From: Evernia prunastri
Taxonomy: Eukaryota; Ascomycota; Lecanoromycetes; Lecanorales; Parmeliaceae
Direction: 5' to 3'
DNA: 64,000 nt
Assembly (NCBI GenBank): GCA_003184365.1
Contig: NKYR01000029.1
Span: 186,001 to 250,000, forward strand
Shown here piece by piece: positions 1 through 10,300 of this stretch (its first letter is position 1; every line of letters begins with the position of its first letter). The notes under the pieces are model-generated. The model worked only from the letters and a program-made list of their open reading frames with translations. It had not been told where the DNA came from and did not search any database. Position numbers and translations under genes: made by a program.

Positions 1-847
1 AGCGATTGAACACATCTTGAGGGGTTAGCCCATTTGTTGCTTCCCTTAGTAGCTCAACATCCCGAGACCAATGGGACAAATCTCGCGTGATGCTGATGTC
101 ATTGAGAAGGTTAGTTTGCATGGGAGTATCTCCAGGGTCATTGTCGTAGAGGCTCAGGAACTCGTCACTGTATCGTTCCCTTGCGTACTCGGTCGCCGAA
201 TGTTTACCGTGGACCTTGGAGGGACTATGAACGGTCGACCCGGAGCGCTTGTGAGGCTGTGAATTGGAGTTTTGGGACAGAATCGGGAGCTGCATGGAAT
301 GCGAAGGCCGATGGTATGTCTTAGGCCTTTTCGCAGGCAGATGTTGATCACGCAGACTCTGGTTTGCGTTCTCGTTGAAAAGGTCCTGGTCGTTATGATC
401 CCATCCATTGATAAGGAGCCCATTGGATTCGAGCCCTCTGGTCTTCTTCTTGTGGCTCTTTGCAGTGGATTTCTTGACTTTTCGATCGCCTGGGTCGAGT
501 TCTTTTCGCCGTATCCGCTGTCGCTCGATGGCACCTTTTGCATTGAGCGGTCTCGGTTGGCAATCTGCGCAAAAATGATCGATAACCTCGAGTTCTTCTT
601 TTGTAGGCACATTGCCGTGTTTGTCAATATAGTAGCATTCGGTATGCTGCCAAGTGTCACACAGATCGCAGTACACGGTGTTCCCATCATCCTCTCGAAA
701 GCCACAGATGCACTTTATGGTGTATTCTTCGACCTCATCACCAGGCGCATGTGTGGGATCTTGCGAATGCGCAGAGATAGGAGGCACAGACCCAGTAGTC
801 GTCTGGACAGAGGTCGCAGTATGCGTATTGAGTGAAGGATCGGTCAT
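1..847 (-). CDS. SET3: SET3-like PHD-finger chromatin protein, N-terminal part (runs off the window)
   Basis: Open frame of 282 codons from ATG 847-845 to the left edge, with no stop. Residues 46-96 form a complete PHD finger with Cys4-His-Cys3 spacing: C46, C48, C60, C63, H68, C71, C93, C96 (core 'CDLCDTWQHTECYYIDKHG'). A basic stretch follows (KVKKSTAKSHKKK, about residues 120-135), then a Ser/Pro-rich linker and a segment with 'YSDEFLSLYDND', which I recall from fungal SET3 proteins. In that family the PHD binds methylated H3K4 and a degenerate SET domain follows; here the SET part would lie outside the window. Set3 scaffolds the Set3C histone deacetylase complex in the nucleus. Family-level identity is strong. 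The start is the first ATG in frame, about 50 codons before the finger. What is not seen: the SET domain and the gene's 3' end. Confidence 0.8.
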   Translation of the reverse strand, partial: MTDPSLNTHTATSVQTTTGSVPPISAHSQDPTHAPGDEVEEYTIKCICGFREDDGNTVYCDLCDTWQHTECYYIDKHGNVPTKEELEVIDHFCADCQPRPLNAKGAIERQRIRRKELDPGDRKVKKSTAKSHKKKTRGLESNGLLINGWDHNDQDLFNENANQSLRDQHLPAKRPKTYHRPSHSMQLPILSQNSNSQPHKRSGSTVHSPSKVHGKHSATEYARERYSDEFLSLYDNDPGDTPMQTNLLNDISITRDLSHWSRDVELLREATNGLTPQDVFNR

Positions 848-2097
848 ACTATGACAGAGACAGTCTCCTTACTTCATGAGAATAAAGATCGAATCGTAAA
901 AGGTGTTCGTGGCCTGAAGCGCATGACTCCAATATGTAGGATTGTTCTTTATCAAGGACTCAGTTCGCTTCTAGAAGTCGTAGGTAGATCATCCAGTGGT
1001 TCAGACGTGCTCCCTCGAGAGTCGAGGACAACGAGACACTTCTGTAAGCCAAAGAAAATGTGCGTGGAGGGATTCTCGTAGATGAGTGTCATGAGAAGAC
1101 TGGACTGATTCCGACGGATGAATTTTCCTTTGGTGTTCTCTCATACACTGTGACGAGCAAGGAGTATGGGGGCAGACAGCCTTTGGATCGCGAGCGAGAG
1201 ACGGTGCTGTTACTGAAAAATGGTGAATGACACTGGTTTCAGAGGCAACTTCGGAGATGAATCACGTGAATTGATATGGTTGTCGAGTTATGGAGGTGGG
1301 AAGTACGCGCGGTGGTGATTGAGTGGGTTGTGAAAGGATTTGGGAGGAAAAGGATCGAGAGACAGAGGGTGGAAAATACGCTACAAGGGACAAATAGTTA
1401 GGTTTCGAACTTTCGGCAAAGCATGGCTAATAGTGATCTTTTCCAAGCCAACAACAATACAATACAATACAATACAATACAATACAATACATCAATCGTC
1501 ACTGAGTTATGATAAAGTAATGCATAAGGTACATCTCCTTTGGCAACTCTCAATGGTACTTTGGCACGGAGTGAGACTGGGTTCAGCTTCGAGATTCTTG
1601 GGGCTTGTAACTCATTTTTGGTTTTTAATTATTAATTTCTTCACCCTTTTGTGGTGGCGGAGCTTTTTGTTTATCAACTATCGTTTTGTCCCAGTACCGT
1701 ACTGTTTCATGCGCCAAAAGTCCTGCACAGCGCTCTAGTGACTGACCCTGCTTTCGGAAAGCGGCCCCGTAGCAAAAAGAAGTCTTCCAGGCTTTATAGG
1801 GGCATCGAACCCCAAAATGACTGAGACTGGGTGCGTTTCCGAAGAGCTTCAAGCGCACTGTAAACCTTTATGTAGGCTGTTATCCGAGGTTTAAGTTAAA
1901 CCGTAGGAATCTTGGCGGGTGTAGGACAGGGCTCCTAGGTCCACTTGCTCTACTCAACTTTGTATCATGTGAGCCATCTTCGAACTTCTCCACCTACCTA
2001 CCCCCAGTCGCGCTCCCAGCCACATCCAAGGTACAAGACATAAAACAAATCTATTTTCCCTTCCTTTCAGGCGTTGAAAGACAACTCCACCGCAACT
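848..2097. other. Intergenic region between divergent SET3 and NPC2
   Basis: No convincing gene. It must hold the promoters of SET3 (left) and of the NPC2-like gene (right; the last 120 bases are CT/C-rich, as in many fungal 5' leaders). It contains an AATAC microsatellite at about 1453-1491. Short frames on both strands lack domain-like composition. Confidence 0.5.
1453..1491. repeat. (AATAC)n microsatellite
   Basis: About eight perfect copies of the pentamer AATAC in an otherwise non-repetitive intergenic stretch. Confidence 0.9.
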
Positions 2098-2716
2098 ATG
2101 AAGCTCACTTGTACTCTTTTACCCCTCTTCATTTCTTCCCTTGCCACATCCAGCTCTCTTTCCTTTTTCGGTAACGACCAACAAGTTCTGGATGAAGATC
2201 TCAAAGTGCCGGGCGACAATCCACTGGATTTCTGCGGCAAGAGCGACGATTTCATCCTCACCATCGACAACGTGGACCTAGAGCCAAATCCTCCTTTACC
2301 GTAATTCCGTTATGCCGGCGCATACGAAGTCGACCTTGCCTTGCTAACACATCTCACAGTGGCAAGACACTCACCGTAAAGGCTAAGGGCAACTTTACAC
2401 AAAAGATTGAGGAAGGCGCAACCCTCAGCCTGGTCGTCAAGTACGGTCTGATACGCTTGATCCACCAAGAAGCCGATCTTTGCGAGCAGATGAAGAATGC
2501 CGTCGACGAGGAGTGTCCATTGTTTGGGGAGAAGACTATCACAAAGGATGTCAATCTACCAAAGGAGATTCCACCTGTGAGTCACAGCTTGGTACATAAT
2601 GTTGCGAGCCTATGCTGATCGCAATGGACTTATAGGGGCATTACACCGTGCTTGCAGATGCCTACACCAAGGATCGAGTCAAGATCACATGCTTAACCGC
2701 ATCGGTAAAATTCTGA
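2098..2716 (+). CDS. NPC2: NPC2-type (ML domain) phosphatidylglycerol/phosphatidylinositol transfer protein
   Basis: Three exons: 2098-2300, 2360-2576, 2636-2716. The introns (59 bases each) are GT-AG and the phases fit, giving 166 residues. The N-terminus is a signal peptide (MKLTCTLLPLFISSLATSS, then a loop to 'SLSFFGNDQQV'), so the mature protein is secreted or vacuolar. The ML-domain pattern is present: the early Cys in 'LDFCGKSDD', the pair in 'DLCEQM' and 'DEECPLFGEKT', and the final 'DRVKITCLTASVKF'. Family role: NPC2 proteins bind sterols or phospholipids in a beta-sandwich pocket and hand them between membranes in the vacuole/endosome. Total length is slightly below the usual 170-180. 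The start was chosen as the ATG that opens the signal peptide. It converges on VMA7 (minus). Confidence 0.9.
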
Positions 2717-3076
2717 GGGCCACCGTGTGTCGTGTTCCTCGAATTCGTACCCGAGAATATATTTTACGTAACTCCGTACGCGAGCTATTCTCTACTCTCT
2801 AGGAAGGCAAATCGAAGTGTACAGAGTATTGTTCAATGTTCTGAGATGACTTGAAATCCTTGTTTTGGCGTTCGAATCAAGGGCTTATGTACCACGAGGT
2901 CTCTTTAGCAGCCAACTACCTGCGCTGCAAGTACAATGTACATCATTGAATTTCCAATCCATATCATTGCGAATCAATCGGTCCTAACAGTCGCATCTCT
3001 TGACAAGGTCATTCTATGACCTTTTGTTAGGTAATCTTGACCGGTCCAGAAGACTTCAATTGTGCTGTACGTGCGT
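2717..3076. other. Convergent 3' region between NPC2 and VMA7
   Basis: Holds the 3' ends of the two converging transcripts. No other feature was recognised. Confidence 0.4.
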
Positions 3077-3623
3077 TCACTCTCCGAACAGCCTCCTCAC
3101 TCTTTTCAAGACGCTATCCTTTTCTGGATCGTATGGATGGTCTTTGCTCGGTATCTCCAAAACTGCGGGGAAAGCTTCCATATATGTGTCGACTCTACCC
3201 CTTATCTTCTCCGCGATCTGAATGTTTCAGTCAGCCGAAGACTAGAATACCATGTTCCGCCTTGGATCCTGACCTACATGTTGATTGATGAGTAGTATAG
3301 CAATATCCTTTCGCATCTGCGTAAAGTTGTCGAAGGCTTGCTCGATAGTTGAATTCTCTGTTTTGGCATCTACGACGAGAAAATTTTTCTGGGCCTCTGG
3401 AGGTTGGGTAACATGCTGTGCTGCCACTGTCACTATGATCCTATCTCATCGATAAGGAGGGAATCTGGCGTACACCGATGCCTGCAAGCAGCAACCCTGT
3501 CACAGTGTCCTAGATAGATCACAACGTAAGCAGCCAAGTCGTCTGAGGAAGATAGACGCCCACCTCGTCACCTATGACAGCTAGAAAGTGACGGTGTTGA
3601 TAGGCCGAGGGTGGAGCTGCCAT
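3077..3623 (-). CDS. VMA7: V-type proton ATPase subunit F
   Basis: Four exons on the minus strand: 3623-3564, 3509-3474, 3415-3278, 3217-3077. All introns are GT-AG (54, 58 and 60 bases) and every junction is phase 0, giving 124 residues, the normal length for this subunit. Diagnostic segments in order: 'HRHFLAVIGDEDTVTGLLL' (crosses junction 1), 'GIGHVTQPPEAQKNFLVVDA' (crosses junction 2), 'RKDIAILLINQHIAEKIRG' (crosses junction 3), and the C-terminal 'EIPSKDHPYDPEKDSV' followed by 'LKRVRRLFGE'. In the V1 sector, subunit F pairs with subunit D in the central rotor stalk that couples ATP hydrolysis to proton pumping at the vacuole. The first two exons are too short to show as open frames, so the gene is easy to miss. 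Its ATG lies 208 bases from that of NUR1, which points to a shared bidirectional promoter. Confidence 0.93.
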
Positions 3624-3831
3624 GACAAAAGATGACCGTGTCTTAGCGATGGCTGGGCTGAAAGGTAGAGAAGTCCCTACGCACGGAGCGAGCGGACGGA
3701 ACCTCCATGCCTAGGGTGTGGATTACGCGCCAAGACCGGCGCTGGGCCGCGTACATATCTTATCTTGCCTCGTGCAGGATTAACAAAGATCATTCCCAGC
3801 GCTCTTTCTTGCGTTTAGAAAAACGTCGAGT
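3624..3831. promoter_or_regulatory. Bidirectional promoter between VMA7 and NUR1
   Basis: Only 208 bases separate the two divergent start codons, so both promoters must fit here or overlap the genes. The segment is GC-normal. No specific binding site was assigned. Confidence 0.5.
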
Positions 3832-5219
3832 ATGGCACCACGACTCGTTCGGAGGCGGCCGTTGGTAGAACATATCAAATCCTATCTCAACCCCCTGGAC
3901 TTACTACTTTGGCTCTCCGAAGAACTGGATTCGAACGATTGGGATCAGTGGAACAAGGAATGGGCTAATCCGATCGGCTTTTGTTTGAATGTGGTGTTTC
4001 TTATTGCAAGAGTAAACACTGCATATAGCACTAGGAAAGGTGGAGATGATGTCTTTGGAGATGACATAGCTTATACGCCTTGGTCGGCCTGGTTTGTAAG
4101 TCTCTTCCACAGCAGACCAAGCAACATTCATCTGAATTTAAATGGTAACAGGCAGCCTTTCTTGTCCATCTCCTTTCGCTACTGGCCTTCGTGAACGCTG
4201 CCTACACTTTCTACCGCCAACGGCATTACAGACTTTTCGAAAGCTCTGTGGACGCTCCGCAAAGCACGCCATCGGCTCACCGTGTCCGCGTAGACTCCTC
4301 TCCCATAGCTTCATCCCCTCTACGGTTTTTGTCGAACATGCTTGCCCGCGAGACTGCAGAAGCTCGATCACATCCGGATGGCACAAGAGACGTCTGGGAA
4401 ATTGCAGTCTGGGACCCTGCTCCAATTTCCCTTCGAATGTTTTGTTTGTTCAGTCCCGGACATATCTTGGTATATTGGCTTTTCCTGCCAACTGCAATCT
4501 CCGATCCGAGACCGAGTATCTCCGTCATAAGGACAATAGTATTGGCCGGTCTACTGTCTGCACAAATGCTGCTCCTTCAATCAAGCTTCTCGCAGCAGTC
4601 GAAAGATGCATCTGTCATACATAAGGAGGTCATGAATGAGTACGACACCAAATACGTTCATCCCCGTACTCAGCCCCTGATGCGAGATGTTGGGACTCAA
4701 TACCGCGGTACGAAAGTCTTCACTGATAGCGTACCACAACATGAAGATGAACATGATTCTGTGGACGTTTACGCGCCTACCTTCATTATACGTAGGGGTT
4801 TCCACACCCGGCCGAACCCCAATTACGCCAGATATGTAGATCCTGACGGCTCTTCTTGGCGAGCGATGTCGTCAGGAAGTATCTCGACCGGTATAGCGCC
4901 ATCAGTGCATACGCCAGCCCATCTCCGGGATATCTCGTCGCCCATACGTCCACAACCCGCCATTCGACAGTCCCTGTTTAGAGCTACTGGTACTGGAGAC
5001 GGTGGAAGCTTAGGGGTTCTCTCTCATGCAAATTCCCCGCTTCGCAAGTCAGCGTCTGCAAGCTTTGTCGGTCCGCAAGGCCAACGGGAAAGAAGCTTGA
5101 GTCCTGCGAAGAGGGAGGGAAGTCGAGTGAAGCGAAGTAGTTTCGCTCCAATGCCAAATGGACAGCGATGGAGTCATCTGCAGGGGACTGGACCCAGAAG
5201 AGAGAGTGAGAGGTTTTAA
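3832..5219 (+). CDS. NUR1: Nuclear rim protein 1 (Nur1/Mug154 family)
   Basis: Two exons, 3832-4095 and 4152-5219, with a 56-base GT-AG intron in phase 0; 443 residues. The N-terminus 'MAPRLVRRRPLVEHIKSYLN' is followed by hydrophobic spans: 'NPIGFCLNVVFLIARV', 'AAFLVHLLSLLAFVNAAYTF' just after the junction, 'MFCLFSPGHILVYWLFL' and 'TIVLAGLLSAQMLLLQ'. Conserved stretches between them include 'HRVRVDSSPIASSPLRFLSN', 'HPDGTRDVWEIAVWDPAP' and 'HKEVMNEYDTKYVHPR', which match the fungal Nur1/Mug154 family. The C-terminal 130 residues are Ser/Arg-rich and low in predicted structure. Nur1 sits in the inner nuclear membrane, and in yeast it works with Lem2 and cohibin to tether rDNA and heterochromatin to the nuclear rim. 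The start is the first ATG and agrees with the family N-terminus. Confidence 0.9.
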
Positions 5220-6110
5220 TTCTGGCTGTACTCTATATGGTGATCTTCACTACGAGTCTAGTGTCAATTCAACACGTCATGCAAAATTTAGCGATCAAGT
5301 TCAACCCAGATTCGGTTCTTCAACAACAAATCCTTGATGAGCACAGACAAATAGACCAGCGTGATGAGTGTCAGTAAGTACGAAGATTTGTTGTAGCCAG
5401 CTGATACTTTTTAAAACACAAACTAATGATTCTAAGCTTGAGTCTTCTTCGTCACTTCTACCTTCAATCACCAGAGTTTCGGAATTGGTTCTGGAAACGC
5501 GGTCTCCTCTCAAGCTTGTAGTATTACCTGGCGTTGGATGTGTCTCTATTCCACTTTTCTTGAAAGATTGCCAGTCAGATGGACTCGGACGCGGGTGTCG
5601 TTCCATCGCAAAATCTGACTTGACGGTAATTTTGCCCATCTGCTCAAGTCAAGCAAGATGAGCAAAGAATATGGCTCGAATTCCTGGCTTCTATGGGATC
5701 AGTATCCAACTCAGACAATCAGGAGGCTTTAAAGTGTTCATCCAAGATCATTAGACAGTCTGTCGAAAGCCAGACTGAACAAATAATTGGCTACATCAAA
5801 TTATAGGGCCTCGCAGGACCGGTAAGGCCGGTAACCGTACAAGGATCTTCAAATTTTCTGACTTGGTTGTGCTTCGTGCCCAGAATAGCCATGTGAGAGA
5901 AATCGCGATGGCCGGGAGAAAAGAATTGGTCTATAAGTGGAGTGGCCCTTTCCATCTTTTGGGTGACGGAAAACATGATCAATCAGATACCTACATCCTC
6001 TGCCCTGCCGATTCCTTGCCAAGCAGCTCTGCAGATGCTTTGCCCTCATCCTAATCCGCTATGCCTAAGCGATATATTTAAGCAATGAGGAATGTGCTGG
6101 CGTCCAAACA
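5220..6110 (+). other. Intergenic region with unresolved coding-like pieces
   Basis: A plus-strand start at 5279 reads MQNLAIKFNPDSVLQQQILD and meets a consensus GTAAGT donor at about 5373. A second stretch (about 5651-5806) reads QDEQRIWLEFLASMGS and continues about 35 residues to a stop. I could not join them in one frame with sensible introns. A competing minus-strand frame (5639-5301) is acidic and Ser-rich and also looks protein-like. Either a small multi-exon gene or a decayed one may be present. A TATA-like tract near 6072 lies just ahead of the next start. Confidence 0.2.
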
Positions 6111-8618
6111 ATGTCTGCGCCCATTCCCAATACTTCTGTTAAAGCGGCTCCCTTGTGCACCTCTAGGCCTAAGAATTCATTCCCGTCCATCGCAACATTT
6201 AACCTCTTCCGCAAGGAGCCTCCTCCTCAGCCTCCATCACCTGTTGAGCCCTACGAGGTCGCCCCGGGAATATGGAGTACCGATGCCACAGCCAGAGTCT
6301 TCGGCTATCTTGACACTAACGACAAAAGAACCAAGCCGAGGTTCCAGAGCGCAGAAGCTGACATCCAAGCTCCCAGTAAGAACGCCCAGCGAAAATCGGT
6401 GCCCATCAGAGGTTTAGCTGGCGGGTACAAACAAGCACATTTTGTGGACAAGACTCAGCAGCGCAATACCGATACGGTAGAAGACAACCCAGAAGCTTCG
6501 ACTCAGAAAGACGAACAAAGAACCAAGAAACCGAACAATTGGTCTGCAACCAAGCGAGGGAGAATGAGGACTGTCAGCAGAGATGATCAACTGGTGGAGC
6601 GCGGAGCCAACCCAAGGACAGGACTTGTTAGTCCACTTGTTGTCAGTGATAGCAGCGAGGAATGCCTTGGGGGTGACTACATGACTGTGGGTCAAGTAGG
6701 ATCCGCCGGTCTCTCGCCGAAAAGAAGAACCTGCAGTGGGAAGTGGAAGCAGGACAGCCTTGGATGGAGTCTGGTAGAGAGTCCGCTCTTGAGCCCCATT
6801 GCTCAAAGTACGACTGACAAGATGAGTCGAATGGCTTCTATGAAACAATTAGAGAATCGATTGCTGGTTGAGATACCTGGTGTGGACAATCCCGACCCGG
6901 AGAATATGACGGACGAGCAGATCAAGAAGTATCAAGAAAGGATTGCTCGAGCATACAGGCATGGAGGGAGTCTTGCCATGCTTGACCCTGATACGTTACC
7001 ATCTCCCGGACAGTGGACGCCTGAAGGACCTAGCACGTCCCCTACGAAACTGCACAAGATACCAAGAAAGGAAATCAGAAATTGTGTGAGTCACAAGAGT
7101 AGTTCTGGTGACACAGTCATCATTAACGCAGATAACCGAGCATCTTGTTTACCAACGCTGAGGGAAGATATGAAGCAGCAAAAAGTTAGGAACATCCCTC
7201 CAAGCAACACTCCGAAAGGGTCATCGTTTGAATCCTACCCAGACATCAGCAACACCATAAGCAAGAAGGGTCCTTTTTTAGGCCAAGGGTCCCGAATGGC
7301 GTGCAGTCAGACAGCGAGTGCTACCCAATCTCAGTCTTATCTAAACACCGAGAAAGCACACCGGTGCCCTCGAAACGAGTCAAGATCAAGCCCATCCCCA
7401 ACGCTCCCAGATCCTCCACCGATTTTCCCAACCTTGGTTCAGTATCTCCCCCACTTGCAATTCCCACATCCCAGCCACTTCGCCAACCTAGAGACGTCTT
7501 CCTACCGTCGCCCAACGCAACTATTGCCGGCAAGGTTAAGGCTTCTAGGAAAACAAGGGCAAGTTGCAGAGGATGTGTGCACCACCACTTTCACTACCAC
7601 TTCGACAAAGGGGCTAAGGCGGGAACAGAGATCGAAAATGCAAAGGCCAGAGGGGAACAGCGTCGTTCCGAGGGTGAGTCACCCTTTTCCTGGGCGGCGC
7701 GAGACGCTCTCGGATGGTTCCCGTCAAGGAAGTACAGCCAGAAAGAAGCGATCTTACCCCAGCGCCACCCCAGTGGACGTTCTCCATACTCCAGGCTTGG
7801 TGAAAAGAAGGAGTCAGGCATTCGGACTCACAGAGAAGGCCGATGCTACGAGAGACCTATCAGACGCAGGATACCAGGAGAAGATACCAGTACCTGCAGA
7901 CTATCTCAAGCAACTACAGTGCGAGGATCGGCCAAGCAATATAGCAAGCCCCGCACACATGACTCACGGACCAAGTCCCGAAAGTGCAAAGGTCGCTCGA
8001 GGGCGCATTCAGCGGAGCCAAAGTGGCGATGGATGCACCCCTACGTGCGGCCACCTTGGTAACAAGTCTAGGACGGTGCCAGGAGAGAGACTTCAATACA
8101 TTGCTAACGACAAGGAGCAGGCAGCTCTACCCGCAAAGCTGAATATTGGCGGTGATAGCAGGGCGTGGTGTGCTAGACAGTGGGCTAAGGTCGAGGAGAA
8201 AGATGAATGTTCAGACCTGACGACCACAATGTACGAGGGTACTCTGGCGCATAGACAGTCTATTTCGAGGAAAGCAGCAGACGCGAAATTGTGGTTGTAC
8301 ACCACGAAAGCTAAGGTCGAACCATTATCTACATCGGGATTTATCCAGCAACTCCTTCACCGAGTGGTCAGCCACGTCATGAGGGCATTGCATCACGCTT
8401 CGTCTGCCATGACCACCCTGAAAACAGCAAATGCAACAACCCGGGATCGTTTCAGAGCGACGAAAGATCTTGCTCTGGCCGCTGTCTACTTGCTGATACT
8501 TCTGAATTTGTTCATGGTTTTGAGAAAAGGGCTTATCTTGGTTGGTAATTTGCTGTACTGGGTCTGGCATCCCATGCAGACAATCCTTGTGGTCATTCGA
8601 TGGTGTATTGTTGGATAG
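6111..8618 (+). CDS. Conserved-looking hypothetical protein with C-terminal membrane anchor; probably two hidden introns
   Basis: One uninterrupted frame gives 835 residues, but the middle (about 7300-7740) reads better in the +2 frame. There 'STPVPSKRVKIKPIPNAP' and 'RKTRASCRGCVHHHFHYHF' replace low-complexity sequence. Two candidate introns restore continuity: 7301-7356 (GTGCAG donor, branch-like TCTAAAC, AG end) and 7674-7737 (consensus GTGAGT donor, CAG end). Both have the right phases and would give 795 residues. The N-terminal third is polar and disordered. A charged block (about residues 255-325) contains 'KKYQERIARAYRHGG', 'LDPDTLPSPGQWTPEG' and 'LHKIPRKE'. The last 60 residues hold one or two hydrophobic spans ('LALAAVYLLILLNLFMVL', then 'ILVGNLLYWVWHPM'), suggesting a tail-anchored membrane protein. 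I do not recognise a functional domain. It converges on SEH1, 88 bases apart. Confidence 0.65.
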   Translation: MSAPIPNTSVKAAPLCTSRPKNSFPSIATFNLFRKEPPPQPPSPVEPYEVAPGIWSTDATARVFGYLDTNDKRTKPRFQSAEADIQAPSKNAQRKSVPIRGLAGGYKQAHFVDKTQQRNTDTVEDNPEASTQKDEQRTKKPNNWSATKRGRMRTVSRDDQLVERGANPRTGLVSPLVVSDSSEECLGGDYMTVGQVGSAGLSPKRRTCSGKWKQDSLGWSLVESPLLSPIAQSTTDKMSRMASMKQLENRLLVEIPGVDNPDPENMTDEQIKKYQERIARAYRHGGSLAMLDPDTLPSPGQWTPEGPSTSPTKLHKIPRKEIRNCVSHKSSSGDTVIINADNRASCLPTLREDMKQQKVRNIPPSNTPKGSSFESYPDISNTISKKGPFLGQGSRMACSQTASATQSQSYLNTEKAHRCPRNESRSSPSPTLPDPPPIFPTLVQYLPHLQFPHPSHFANLETSSYRRPTQLLPARLRLLGKQGQVAEDVCTTTFTTTSTKGLRREQRSKMQRPEGNSVVPRVSHPFPGRRETLSDGSRQGSTARKKRSYPSATPVDVLHTPGLVKRRSQAFGLTEKADATRDLSDAGYQEKIPVPADYLKQLQCEDRPSNIASPAHMTHGPSPESAKVARGRIQRSQSGDGCTPTCGHLGNKSRTVPGERLQYIANDKEQAALPAKLNIGGDSRAWCARQWAKVEEKDECSDLTTTMYEGTLAHRQSISRKAADAKLWLYTTKAKVEPLSTSGFIQQLLHRVVSHVMRALHHASSAMTTLKTANATTRDRFRATKDLALAAVYLLILLNLFMVLRKGLILVGNLLYWVWHPMQTILVVIRWCIVG

Positions 8619-8706
8619 GGAGCCGAATAGACTTGCTCTCGCCTCCACTGGAGCAAGAAGCCTCTAGCGATGGAAGAATCAGTATTACACAGATCAATTC
8701 CGTCAT

Positions 8707-10007
8707 TCACGCCGGCTCTGTGTCCGCAAATTCAACGTAGTCGCCATTTAGGCTTTGCTTCCACAAGTGGACCTTTCCGTTATCACCCGTCGAAGCCAAG
8801 GCACTGCCTACGTTGGTCAGACCATGAGTGAAACATTCAACGATTCTTGTATTCACCGTCGTATATCCATCTTATCTTCCAGATAGGTGCCTCATCGTGT
8901 GACAGTAAAGCCGTTTGTTTCCATTCATGCTTGATGTTCAAACTATTCATGACCTCCCGTGGGGGTGCGCCGCGAGACATGCCAGCCAAACCAGCGCCTA
9001 TACCTGAAGGGGTATTCCGCACGGTCGCTGGAAACCCTCTTTGCGGTCCATTGGACCTGTACGCTTTGACAAGTGGAGTCAAGGTCCTTGACGATGCGTC
9101 AATTTCATGTGGTGTGTCGACTTCGAAAATGCGAACTGTACCATCGTTACAGGCCGCAGCAATTACATCAACTGGACGAAGGCATCCCGGTGCCCAGGCT
9201 ATCTCATTGATTGTGGCATCGGTGTGTATCTCGACCATTTCGTAGAATAGATAATTACTCTCTGAAGGCTCACCCGACTTAACCGCACGATATACTTTAA
9301 TCTGTTCGATTGCGGAGACGGCGAGTGACATGGCGTTCGGGTCCAAACCTGCGAAAATTGCGTTGGTACTGGGCCCCTCGCCTTGGTGGAAAGAAAGTCT
9401 GAATCTAGCCTCGGTTCCTCGATGGTGCTGCCCGAACGGATAGATATTGTCGATTACGTTCCATGAGCTCAGCGATTCGGGATCTGTGGGCTCCAACAGG
9501 GAAAGTAGTCCATCGTGGGTAATTAAAGAGAGGAAAAGATCGTGTCGGACAGTTTTAGAGCCAAAGGAAACGTAGGAGACATGGTTGAGTGGCGACTGTG
9601 AGAAAATGCATCTGAACCGTCGTCCGCTCTTGCATGCTTGGGATGGATCCTCTCGCCATAATTTGAATTTATTGTCACCGCCAATAGTTGCAAAAAATTG
9701 ACCTAAGCTGGATGCAAGCCATTGCACCTTCAGACAATTCTCTAAGCAACTTGTTTCCTCAGCAGCTCTGGGATATACTTGCATCTAGCACCTCAGCATC
9801 ATGTCCACGCCACTGATCCACTAAGGAATACTCGTCATTTTCGTGTATATTGTAAACTCTAATTTTATGATCTGCCGAGCACAGGATGATTCGTGTTCCA
9901 GAAGGATTAAAGCAAGCTGCAAGCATTATATCGTGGGCCGCATGCTCAAAGCTCTGAAATCCATACTTTCTCCCTTCAATATCGTTTGATGTATTGTTCT
10001 CACCCAT
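8707..10007 (-). CDS. SEH1: SEH1-like WD40 nucleoporin / SEA complex subunit
   Basis: Three exons: 10007-9783, 9727-8857, 8807-8707; 398 residues. Intron 1 (55 bases) begins GCAAGT, a GC-AG intron. Splicing there restores the family stretch 'WRGHDAEVLDVQWLASS'. Intron 2 (49 bases) is GTGAAT...TAG and leads to the C-terminus 'ALASTGDNGKVHLWKQSLNG', 'DYVEFADTEPA'. WD repeats are visible: 'AACFNPSGTRIILCSADHKI', 'FFATIGGDNKFKLWRED', 'DVIAAACNDGTVRIFEVD' and the last blade in exon 3. Seh1 is shared by the Nup84/Y complex of the nuclear pore and the SEA/GATOR2 complex on the vacuole. The order of motifs and the final 'GKVHLWK' separate it from Sec13. The start is the first ATG, 20 residues before the first blade. 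Confidence 0.9.
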
Positions 10008-10260
10008 GTCAGGCTTTCAAATCAAGCTTTGATAGCGCATAAAGCCATAAGGGTTCAAAATAATAAGGACTCGAAGCAATATGAAGTAAGTAGAGTACAG
10101 AGGTCTGCACGAAAAGTCCTGGACGTCGAGAATCCCACGCCAAAAGTTATACTTTAGGATTTGCACTACGATTTCCCAGCCAAAATCTAGGGTTGCTCTA
10201 GTTTCCTTTAATTACCTTAGCGGAGTGCTGCGGGGCCAGAAAACCGTATAAGAACCGTAC

Positions 10261-10300
10261 TTATCTCGGTCACCGCCTAAAGGCGGTGACCCGGAGATAA
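10261..10300. repeat. 40-base near-perfect palindrome at the left edge of the AT-rich block
   Basis: The arms TTATCT-C-GGTCACCGCC and GGCGGTGACC-CGG-AGATAA surround a TAAA loop. The inner 10 bases of each arm pair perfectly. A related core (cctttagg within cgcctttaggtag) recurs in inverted orientation near the right edge at about 18956-18968. Confidence 0.75.

Noticed and set aside
1750..1822. tRNA-like T-arm (GGGGTTCGATGCCCC) on the minus strand
   Set aside because: No matching acceptor, D-arm or anticodon arm could be folded around it.
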